Shown in pieces: positions 14,936 to 21,940 of a stretch of 31,325 bases of DNA; within the stretch, counting starts at the first letter, position 1, and every line of letters starts with the position of its first letter. Made by a program: the position numbers and the translations under genes. Location: IMG/VR virus record IMGVR_UViG_3300045996_000489, positions 1 to 31,325 of that record. The stretch is one strand, 5' to 3'. A model generated the notes under the pieces. The model ran no database searches. It saw nothing but the letters and a program-made list of their open reading frames with translations, and was not told the DNA's origin. This DNA comes from a virus.

Positions 14936-16393
14936 CTAGTTAGGGCTGAGAGCCCCCGCAAGACGTCGCTGCATGTATTCCGCGCGATCTTCTCCGGGCT
15001 TCCGCGTAATCGTCACACTCGGGACAATGGATTGCGGGGGCGCCTGCCCTCCGTTCACTGCCGGTGCGGTTTGCGCGGCTGCTGCGGATGCCGTTGCGTG
15101 CAGGGCTCCGTTCTGGCGCTCTACTCCTGTCGCCAGTTCCTGTAAAACGGTGCGATAGCGAGCCTGAATAGCCTGCCGAGCGGTCTGCTGGTAGACTTGA
15201 ACCGGCGCCGTGCGCGCATCTGCGCCACGGGCGGTTCGGGCTGCTGACAACTTGAAATTGAAGTCACGTGTTGCTACGTGATTTTTGCGGACAGCTTCCT
15301 GGATCTCGCGCTTGAAGTCGTTGACGGCAGCGCGGAACACCCGCTCCGACATGCCCGCCTTTACGCTTGCAAGCGCCTTTTCGCAATCCCTGGTGAGATT
15401 CTGGTCGATGGTGCTGAAGATGTCGTTCTCGACGGCCTTCTGCGCTTCGCTCTGCTGCTTCGTCCGCCAGGCGCTCAGGCGGCGCTCTTCCTCCGCCACC
15501 GCCGCCTCGCGTTCTGCCAGAGGATCAGCCGCGCCCGGAGGGGCTAACTTGCTGTCATCTCGAAACTTGCCGAACATGTCCGCTTCAACAAACCGGGCCG
15601 CGTTTATTAGGCTTTCCCGCTCGGCGGTGTCGCCTGTCTTAGTGGCCCGGGTGTAAAGCCCATCAAGATACTGCTGGAGCAGAGGATTAAAAACAGCGCG
15701 ATGCAGGGCGACCGCCTGCTGCGCAAGTTGCTGATTGCCGGTGCGCTCGGCATGGGAGAATGCCTGATCGAGCACCTGCGGCACGTTGGCCAGCACCTTG
15801 TCCACGCCCTCGCGGAAATTGCCCGTCGCGTCCGGCCCGAACCAGTTCAGCGCAAACGACGCGGGGTTCGTCACGAACTCCTGTGTCATCGCGTTCCAGT
15901 CGGAGTGCGCCCGGTGATAATCCTTGATCTGCTCCGGAGTCGGCATAAAGCCGAGTCCGCCCTTGTTTTCGCCGGTCGCCGGATCGAAGTTCGGCGCTTC
16001 TTTCAGGACGCGCTCGGACTTGTAGATCGCCAGCAAGTTGCGCCCGCGATTCGTCCGCATGAAGGCGTCTTCGACTTGCTTCGGCAGTCCGTTGGCCTTC
16101 AGGAGCGCGGAGAGTTCGGCTGCCTCCTTGTCCTCTGCTGGCGCAGCGGGCGCGGCAGCTTGGGGAGGCGCAGGCTCCTCATCTTCAAACGTCAGCTCGG
16201 GCTCATCCTCAAACGTCAGTTCCGGCTCGGTCGCCACGGGAGCGGCTGGCGTAGCTACAGGCTCCGGAGTTGACGGGGCGGCCGGTTCAGGGGTTGTGGC
16301 GGCGGGGGTGGAAACGGCAGATTCTGTTGGCGCGGACGTGGGCATAGCGCTCACTGCGCTGCTCATTCGTTCGGCCATCGATGCGACGTCCAT
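14936..16393 (-). CDS. Scaffold-like head assembly protein
   Basis: 485 aa, ATG with AGGAG 5 bases upstream. Residues 1-90 are Ala/Pro/Thr/Glu-rich and disordered, with an eight-residue acidic repeat (ELTFEDEP, ELTFEDEE) encoded by a 24-bp direct repeat at 16179-16226. The remaining part is long helix with many Gln/Glu/Arg (AEREAAVAEEERRLSAWRTKQQ), and the C-terminal end is basic (ITRKPGEDRAEYMQRRLAG). High helix content, acidic/disordered N-terminus, basic C-terminus and place between portal and coat are all typical of scaffolding proteins. No protease motif is seen. Confidence 0.75.
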   Translation of the reverse strand: MDVASMAERMSSAVSAMPTSAPTESAVSTPAATTPEPAAPSTPEPVATPAAPVATEPELTFEDEPELTFEDEEPAPPQAAAPAAPAEDKEAAELSALLKANGLPKQVEDAFMRTNRGRNLLAIYKSERVLKEAPNFDPATGENKGGLGFMPTPEQIKDYHRAHSDWNAMTQEFVTNPASFALNWFGPDATGNFREGVDKVLANVPQVLDQAFSHAERTGNQQLAQQAVALHRAVFNPLLQQYLDGLYTRATKTGDTAERESLINAARFVEADMFGKFRDDSKLAPPGAADPLAEREAAVAEEERRLSAWRTKQQSEAQKAVENDIFSTIDQNLTRDCEKALASVKAGMSERVFRAAVNDFKREIQEAVRKNHVATRDFNFKLSAARTARGADARTAPVQVYQQTARQAIQARYRTVLQELATGVERQNGALHATASAAAAQTAPAVNGGQAPPQSIVPSVTITRKPGEDRAEYMQRRLAGALSPN

Positions 16394-16533
16394 CGGTTCT
16401 CCTGTTCACTCCACTTCTGCGGAGTGAGCCCAACTACGACAACAGTCGAAGTTGCATCTACTACAAACGTAGATCATGGCCAAACCAAAAGCAAGCGGAA
16501 ATGTTTTGGAGAGAGTAAGTTGGGCGGGCCCAG
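16394..16533 (-). promoter_or_regulatory. Control region before the scaffold/capsid unit
   Basis: Minus-strand boxes TTTCCG (16496-16501) and CATGAT (16473-16478) are 17 bases apart, and the perfect dyad CTAC-AAAC-GTAG (16461-16472) directly abuts the -10-like box. A hairpin TCACTCC/GGAGTGA (16406-16427) lies in the leader just before the AGGAG ribosome site and could limit its access. The portal terminator-like hairpin is at the other end of the gap. This suggests separate transcription of the scaffold and capsid genes. Confidence 0.5.
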
Positions 16534-16535
16534 CT
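16518..16535 (-). terminator. Hairpin overlapping the portal stop codon
   Basis: On the minus strand AGCTGGG (16529-16535) pairs with CCCAACT (16518-16524), 7 bp including one G-T, with a 4-base loop. Only a pyrimidine-rich TACTCTCTCC follows, not a T-run. The next promoter-like region begins just beyond it. Possible terminator of the portal unit. Confidence 0.35.
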
Positions 16536-19071
16536 ACTGAATCGTCCCCGGAGGCGGGCCGACAGGCATCGCGTTAGGGGGCGGTGCGGTCATGCCCGCC
16601 TGATTCGGTGGAGGGGGAGCGACGATGCCCTTCTCGTCAGGTGGCGGGGCATTCGGTCCTTCTGGCGGTGGAGGCCCGCCCGGTCCACCTTCAGGTGGCA
16701 TTGGCGGAGGCGGCGGGTTCGCAATGAGCATCCACGCCTGCGTGTAGGCGAGAACATTCTCAAACCCCCCAGGCGACTGATCTGGCAGTAGCCCCTGCTC
16801 GGCTTCCCGCCCCTTGTCGCTTACCAGCCAATCGCGGAGCACGGCCACGGCGAATGGAGCGTCGAATATGGTTGTATTCGGCGCGATCGATGGCTGCGGT
16901 GGAGGCGGCGGACCAGGAGGCAGCGGATTGCCCATCGGGTCGAACTCCTGCATGGGCGCCTGCTCCATCGGCTCGCCCTTGACCAACTGCCCGATGATGT
17001 CGAGTAACCGTTCGCGAGCGGCGAGTCCTGGCACCTGCCAATCCGGCAAGCCTACGGCATCCTGCAACTGCTCCACGTTCGCGGGCAGCGGGTTGCCAGC
17101 GGGGTCGGTGAGCCCCAACAGGGGCCACGCCTGCGGAGGACGGGACAGCATGGACTCCACCTGTTCCTGCCTTTGAGCCCACGTCATCGGCATCGCTTCT
17201 TCGCACTCGATCTCGATCCCGCCCTGCCCGAGTTCCCAGATGCCGTCCAACTCTTCCAGTTCAATCACGCCACCGCGATTCATGACGAGCTTCCCGTTGG
17301 AGTACTGCGCGAGTAGCCGAATCCCGTTCTGGTACGTGTTGCTCCAGAAGTCCCGCATGTAGTTCCACGGCACGTTCAGTTGCATGAGCGACTGATTACG
17401 CCGGATTTTCGCAACGCCGACCGCCTCGTCGGCATCCCCTCCGCCGTAGATCGCCGGCATGATCCCGACGTTCTCTCGGTTCTTTTCGATGTAGAACTCC
17501 ATGAACTTCAGGAGCGATTCGTTCAACTCGCTGCCGGAGATGCGGAAGAAACTCTGCGAGAGTTGACTACCCACGCCCCGCTTGCCTTCCAGGAACTCGC
17601 CGGTCTGGACGGCCCGGTTGCGGAGGTAATCCGGGTCCACGATGTCGGGATCGAAGAACGTGATCGGGTTCGACTTCTCAGCCTGTTGAATCAGCATATT
17701 CAGGCAGTCGTTCACCACATCGACGCCCTGAATATAGTCGTCAAACACCGCATCCCGGTAGATGAAGTCGCCGGTATCCGGCTGACAGACAGTCCACCGC
17801 TCGGGGATGGAGGCTCCCCGGATATCCGCGAGTTTCCCACCGACGTAGATCAGGTGCAACCCCTTCGGGTACTTCGCCTGCAACTGCTCTCGGACATCCC
17901 CCGACTTGTCGTCATCGGCCGACATCGCCTCCAGCATTCCGGGGGATAGGAAGTACTGCCCGAAAGATGCCAGCGACTTACGCTCAAACGGCTCGCCCGT
18001 GGGGGAGGACAGCGTATTGGTCGTTCGCCGGATCTCAGCGGTACTGGCACCGCCCGCCATCGCTCCGGACGTTGTGTCCGTCAACAGGTGCCCACGCAAC
18101 TCCGTCCGGAACTGCGCCTCTGGCGAATTGTCGCCCTGCTTCGGAGCTGGCGCGTAGGCGCGGACCAGTTCATAGCGATTGACGAGGTATTCGTACCACA
18201 GCCACGGGCAGTGCTCCAGGTCCGCGATGTAGTACGGCGTTTTGACCGTCGCGCCCGTCGCAAGCTGAAGCTCAACTGCGCCGTTGGCATAGCGCTGCAC
18301 CGATGTCTGCACCAGGCCCGGAACCATCTCCGGTTCGCGGTAGTCTTCCGGCCCAAGCGGAAACTCGCATTGCGCGCACCGCTGCGTCTGTTGCGCCGTC
18401 ATCAGCGGATTTTCCGTCCCGCATTTGGCGCATACGAAATACGCCTCGCCAGCAGGGACCAGTTTCGTCTCGATCTTCGGGACTTCCGTGACGCCGTACT
18501 TCTTCTCGTCGGCGACGAAGTTGACGTAGCCGAACGTGGTACCGTTCACCGCCAGCGAATACGCGAGGTACCGCTGAAGGTTATCGGCTTTCCATGAGTT
18601 TCGTAGGTAGGAAACAGCGCGATCTCCGATGCGCGAGAGCCTGATTTGGTGGTCATCCCCGACCGTGCGGGGTTCACACTTTGCGTTTGGCGACCTGACG
18701 CCCAGGACACCGCACCATTTCCGAACATCCCCACGAAACAGCGGCAAGATGTTGTCATACATCTCGTCCTGCTGACCTTGCTGCGGAGAGAATGGAGCCA
18801 TTCCCCCACCGCTCACCGGGCGATAGTCCACAGAGCCATCCGGCAACTTGACCATCGTCAAATACTGCATTCCCCGGTAGTACAGATTGTTTCGACGGAT
18901 GCGCGCGAACACCTTTGACTGCTCCGGGTCGGACTCCGCCCGGATCTTCGTCTGAATGAGGTTCGCCAGCGCAACATTGACCTTGCTGTCGGGCTTGAGG
19001 ATCTGCGCCTTCGTGATCGCCTGCCGCGTCACGTCAAGGATGCCGGGGGCGTTCGGTGGTTGTGGGCTCAT
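16534..19071 (-). CDS. Portal protein with zinc-ribbon insertion
   Basis: 845 aa, start overlapping the upstream stop by 4 bases. The helical N-terminus leads to a body with portal-like features: FARIRRNNLYYRGMQYL, a substrate-facing middle with DAVFDDYIQGVDVVNDCLN, a long helical stem (ELNESLLKFMEFYIEKNRENVG) and NRGGVIELEELDGIWE. An unusual zinc ribbon is inserted at residues 214-235 (Cys-x2-Cys, 14 residues, Cys-x2-Cys). The last 60 residues are Pro/Gly-rich. It is long for a portal (P22 gp1 is 725 aa). Position between terminase and scaffold/coat supports the call. Confidence 0.85.
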   Translation of the reverse strand: MSPQPPNAPGILDVTRQAITKAQILKPDSKVNVALANLIQTKIRAESDPEQSKVFARIRRNNLYYRGMQYLTMVKLPDGSVDYRPVSGGGMAPFSPQQGQQDEMYDNILPLFRGDVRKWCGVLGVRSPNAKCEPRTVGDDHQIRLSRIGDRAVSYLRNSWKADNLQRYLAYSLAVNGTTFGYVNFVADEKKYGVTEVPKIETKLVPAGEAYFVCAKCGTENPLMTAQQTQRCAQCEFPLGPEDYREPEMVPGLVQTSVQRYANGAVELQLATGATVKTPYYIADLEHCPWLWYEYLVNRYELVRAYAPAPKQGDNSPEAQFRTELRGHLLTDTTSGAMAGGASTAEIRRTTNTLSSPTGEPFERKSLASFGQYFLSPGMLEAMSADDDKSGDVREQLQAKYPKGLHLIYVGGKLADIRGASIPERWTVCQPDTGDFIYRDAVFDDYIQGVDVVNDCLNMLIQQAEKSNPITFFDPDIVDPDYLRNRAVQTGEFLEGKRGVGSQLSQSFFRISGSELNESLLKFMEFYIEKNRENVGIMPAIYGGGDADEAVGVAKIRRNQSLMQLNVPWNYMRDFWSNTYQNGIRLLAQYSNGKLVMNRGGVIELEELDGIWELGQGGIEIECEEAMPMTWAQRQEQVESMLSRPPQAWPLLGLTDPAGNPLPANVEQLQDAVGLPDWQVPGLAARERLLDIIGQLVKGEPMEQAPMQEFDPMGNPLPPGPPPPPQPSIAPNTTIFDAPFAVAVLRDWLVSDKGREAEQGLLPDQSPGGFENVLAYTQAWMLIANPPPPPMPPEGGPGGPPPPEGPNAPPPDEKGIVAPPPPNQAGMTAPPPNAMPVGPPPGTIQ

Positions 19072-19571
19072 TGCGTTGTGAACTCCGGCCCGACGGGCAT
19101 CGCTTCAGCGCCGTTGCGAATTTGTGCGAGCATATCGGCCAGCACTTCGTTGGTGACACCCTTGTCCGTCTCGCGGGCGATCTCGCGGGCGATCTCGCGG
19201 GCCATCCGCTTGCCGGGCATCGCTTGCGGCTTGCTCTCCTGCTTCGGCTCGTCAGGCGGAGCGCCTACGCCAAACATTGGGCGACGGTGATAGAGCCCGC
19301 GTGCGAGCCAATCCACATTCGACTTCAGCGCATCGGTCAACTCCTCGTGGTAGCGATCCGCCCGTTCGTCAGACGACTGCCGCAACGCCCGCTCCGCGAT
19401 CAGTTGCTCCGACGCCTTCTGCTGCGCCTCGATGGATAACGCGAGGCGCCCGCGCAGATCGCTGATTTCGACAATTTGGTCGCTCACCTGCCGACGCAGC
19501 GCGGCGTTCTCGCGGGCGAGTTTCGAGAGCCACTGGTGTACCCAATTCCGCAGCAGTGCAAGGCGGCGCAC
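19068..19571 (-). CDS. Coiled-coil protein upstream of the portal gene
   Basis: 167 aa from a GTG 2 bases after the upstream stop, with GGGAGG about 10 bases before it. Residues 1-85 are a long coiled coil (LARENAALRRQVSDQIVEIS, LALSIEAQQKASEQLIAERA). Residues 120-140 hold a repeated Ala-Arg-Glu-Ile unit encoded by a 12-bp tandem repeat (19169-19204, three copies, the last with one change). There are no Cys or membrane segments. It overlaps the portal start (ATGA), so it is probably a head-assembly helper. No family is recognised. Confidence 0.7.
   Translation of the reverse strand: MRRLALLRNWVHQWLSKLARENAALRRQVSDQIVEISDLRGRLALSIEAQQKASEQLIAERALRQSSDERADRYHEELTDALKSNVDWLARGLYHRRPMFGVGAPPDEPKQESKPQAMPGKRMAREIAREIARETDKGVTNEVLADMLAQIRNGAEAMPVGPEFTTQ
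19169..19204. repeat. Three 12-bp tandem copies inside the coiled-coil gene
   Basis: The unit TCTCGCGGGCGA is repeated three times; the third copy has one base change. It keeps frame and codes for consecutive Ala-Arg-Glu-Ile/Thr units, so length variants would stay in frame. Confidence 0.85.
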
Positions 19572-19573
19572 GG

Positions 19574-19939
19574 CTACTCGCCTCCCTCAAGATCCATGCC
19601 GCCGGCGTCGTGATCCACGGGAGAGTCTTCCACGCCGCAGCACTTTGCTAAGGCGGAAAACATCTTGCTGAGCATCGCCTTGGCCTGCTCCTCCGAGGCG
19701 CCCGCCTCAATCAGCGGGGCCATCACCTCGGACAGCATGTCGCCCATCGATGCACTCGCCATCGGCGCTTCCGCCACGTCCTGCTCCGAGCGCCCTACGT
19801 CCTTCGGCGGCGCTGGATCACCCCCTTCCTCGCTCGGAGCGCGGCGCGGCGACTCCTTCGGCTCATCGGGCAGCGCCTTGTAGCGCGGCGGAGGCGGGCC
19901 TCCCGCCGTAATCATCAAGCCGATGCCTCGTTTCTTCAT
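19574..19939 (-). CDS. Small Pro/acidic protein, 121 aa
   Basis: 121 aa from ATG 19939, which has GGAAGGA 8 bases upstream; a TTG two codons earlier is too close to the ribosome site. The N-terminus is basic (MKKRGIGLMITAGG), followed by a Pro/Glu-rich disordered part, then a Met-rich helical part (MGDMLSEVMAPLIEAGASEE, AMLSKMFSALAKCCG) and an acidic tail. It lies between tailspike and coiled-coil genes. Composition suggests an assembly or accessory protein. Function unknown. Confidence 0.65.
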   Translation of the reverse strand: MKKRGIGLMITAGGPPPPRYKALPDEPKESPRRAPSEEGGDPAPPKDVGRSEQDVAEAPMASASMGDMLSEVMAPLIEAGASEEQAKAMLSKMFSALAKCCGVEDSPVDHDAGGMDLEGGE

Positions 19940-19954
19940 CGTCAAAATCCTTCC

Positions 19955-21535
19955 CTACGGCGTAAACTTCACGACGTTGGCAGATCCAGCGTCGTACCAG
20001 AGGCCCTTTGAACCGGGAGTGGAGGACGGCAGATCCGGCATGAAGATAGCCCCCGTGGTCGCGTCGATTTCGAGTGCCAATCCCGAACCACCGACCGCCG
20101 TGATCTTCAGTCGGTTCGTTGAGGCATCATTCGTGATCTGCCACTCCTTCTGCCCATTGTTCGAAGTGTTGTCGAGACTGATAATCACTCCACCGCCCGG
20201 GAGCGGCTTGAAGCGGGCGCCGCCATTCAGCGTGTTTCCTTGGGCATCTGGGACCGCATCGATCAGCCAGTCCGGATCGCTCACTTTATTGAAGCCGATG
20301 CGATTCCAGTTGTGCATGATGCCGTAGTTGTCGAAGCCCTTGACCCCGACCCCATTCGCCGGCCATGGCCCGTTCGTGTCCGGGTCGCCCGTTTCCCGAG
20401 TCAAGGGGAGAAACATATTCCCCGCGATCGATCCAGCCGCGACAACCGGCGTTCCAATGGGGTCCGTAAACCCCGTGGAGTTGATTGCCACCTTGAAGTT
20501 ATTCGCGTCCACGGCTTCGCTGACTTGCCGAAGGCCATTGAGCACGCTCCACTCGCCCGTGAACCCCGAGAGGTAGGCGTACTCGCCAGCCAGCGTGTAG
20601 CCGCTGCCAGCGGCCGTAATGGTTGTGCTGGCCCCTGCGGCAGCCGCGCTGATTGACCACGAGTCCGAATGCACCGTGCCGACGGCGATGTTCTTACAGG
20701 TATTCCCGCCGGGGAAGTTGTGGTTTCCCGCAACTGCCTTCCAGTACCACTGAACATTCGACCCGGCAGCACCCCAGCCCTGAATAGCAAAGTCCTCGAA
20801 TCCGCACGAATCGGCGTACTGGACAAGCACGCCATAGCCGCCGCTGGCATCAGCACCGATGATGTCGAAATCCTTGAAGTAGTTCCGTGCTACGTCGAAA
20901 ACTCCCGCGCCGTACGTCGCCGCTCCAACCACCAACCCGAACGAGGAGTTCCCCGACATCAACATGTTGACAGCGGTCCACGTATTCTCGCCGCAGCCCA
21001 TGGAAACGCCGCCTGCGAGATCCTGGTACGCCTGCACGCGCATCCCGACGCCCGTGCATCCGTAGATGCCGATCTGCGCCCCGTGGGACCGCCAGGCATG
21101 ATCCACCTTCAGCCCATCGCCGGCAACGTTGTTCCCGTCGAGCATCAGGTTGCGGATGCGAACCCCGCCAATCGGCCCGCGAATACGCATCATCAGGCCA
21201 CCAGCAGAGCCAATCCACTTGATCTTCGGACCCTTCGGGGGAGCCTCCCCGAAGTCGTTGAACATCCACCCGCCAGAACCCTCGATCTCGATGTTGTTCA
21301 GCGTGGAGTCCGTAGTGCTCGTCCCGTCGCCGATATTCCACGTTCCCGAGATCGCGTAGGACACGGAAGGCGTCGGGATGTAGACTCTGCCGCCCAGGGC
21401 AAAGGCCGCTGCCGTCGCCAAGTCGAACGCGGCGAGATCGTCGGTCGTCCCGTCGCCAACGGCTCCGTAGGCGCGGACATCGTGGAATGGCGCCCGCTTT
21501 ACCTGTGTCGGCCAATCGGTTTTCGTAGTCGCCAT
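19955..21535 (-). CDS. Tailspike with pectate-lyase-like beta-helix
   Basis: 526 aa, ATG with GAGG 8 bases upstream. Residues about 18-60 carry the classic start of the Pectate_lyase_3 fold (HDVRAYGAVGDGTTDDLAAF). Residues 60-290 are short Gly/Asn-rich rungs of a right-handed beta-helix (GVRIRNLMLDGNNVAGDGL, QIGIYGCTGVGMRVQ, CGFEDFAIQGWG). Around residues 300-375 there is a small beta domain similar to those in the fibre and neck-like proteins. The C-terminus is a beta-rich tip (NRLKITAVGGSGLALEIDA). Such proteins bind and often cleave surface polysaccharide; catalytic residues cannot be assigned. It follows the 104-aa adhesin-like gene with a 3-base gap. Confidence 0.85.
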   Translation of the reverse strand: MATTKTDWPTQVKRAPFHDVRAYGAVGDGTTDDLAAFDLATAAAFALGGRVYIPTPSVSYAISGTWNIGDGTSTTDSTLNNIEIEGSGGWMFNDFGEAPPKGPKIKWIGSAGGLMMRIRGPIGGVRIRNLMLDGNNVAGDGLKVDHAWRSHGAQIGIYGCTGVGMRVQAYQDLAGGVSMGCGENTWTAVNMLMSGNSSFGLVVGAATYGAGVFDVARNYFKDFDIIGADASGGYGVLVQYADSCGFEDFAIQGWGAAGSNVQWYWKAVAGNHNFPGGNTCKNIAVGTVHSDSWSISAAAAGASTTITAAGSGYTLAGEYAYLSGFTGEWSVLNGLRQVSEAVDANNFKVAINSTGFTDPIGTPVVAAGSIAGNMFLPLTRETGDPDTNGPWPANGVGVKGFDNYGIMHNWNRIGFNKVSDPDWLIDAVPDAQGNTLNGGARFKPLPGGGVIISLDNTSNNGQKEWQITNDASTNRLKITAVGGSGLALEIDATTGAIFMPDLPSSTPGSKGLWYDAGSANVVKFTP

Positions 21536-21538
21536 TCG

Positions 21539-21853
21539 CTAAACCTCTGCCGTCAACCCGAAAATAATGTCGTCCGCAGTAGGCGGGACCACCCACGTCA
21601 GCGTATTGCCAGTGATCGAGTAATCACCCGGCGTCGATTGCCGCAGGCCATTCCGTACAAGTACGGCAGGCAGCGCGTCAACCGTGAAGTCCGCATTAAC
21701 GCCGTCCTGCGTCCCGGTGATTGCCACCGACGAACTGGAAGCGTCGTCAATTACCTCAAGGTCAGCCGCAGCTTCAGCCCTGAACATGCCAAACCGCTGC
21801 ATATTGGGCTTTCGGGAGGCAGCCGTGTATGATCTGTATTTGAGCGTTGGCAT
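21539..21853 (-). CDS. Small adhesin-like tail protein, 104 aa
   Basis: 104 aa. Residues 45-100 match a beta unit common in phage tail adhesins: a Gly-T-Q-D-G-V-N-A-D-F-T-V start, then VLVRNGLRQSTPGDYSITG and NTLTW with a closing PPTADDII. The first 40 residues are basic and hydrophobic. It is directly upstream of the tailspike gene and may attach to or assist it. There is no Shine-Dalgarno sequence; a hairpin (GCCCGC-AC-GCGGGC, 21856-21869) lies 2 bases before the start codon. Confidence 0.7.
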   Translation of the reverse strand: MPTLKYRSYTAASRKPNMQRFGMFRAEAAADLEVIDDASSSSVAITGTQDGVNADFTVDALPAVLVRNGLRQSTPGDYSITGNTLTWVVPPTADDIIFGLTAEV

Positions 21854-21940
21854 AGGCCCGCACGCGGGCGCTCGTGCTGGCTGCTCAGGGCTCCCTAATG
21901 GGAGTTTACCTTAAAACGACGGCTGTAGGAAATGTTTTAA
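21854..21940 (-). promoter_or_regulatory. Control element before the tailspike cassette
   Basis: TTAAAAC (21911-21917) and GTTTTAA (21934-21940) form an inverted repeat around CGAC-GGCT-GTAG (21917-21928), one base off the CTAC dyad. This copies the layout at 10095-10127. A -35-like TTGATC (21955-21960) lies 17 bases before a weak -10 (AAACAT). The element begins at the terminase stop codon. Two hairpins follow in the leader (CTCCC-TAAT-GGGAG 21891-21904 and GCCCGC-AC-GCGGGC 21856-21869). Confidence 0.5.

Noticed and set aside
20669-21832. Plus-strand frame of 387 codons antisense to the tailspike genes
   Set aside because: No ribosome site, no family-like motif, and biased composition; the opposite strand holds a clear pectate-lyase-fold protein.
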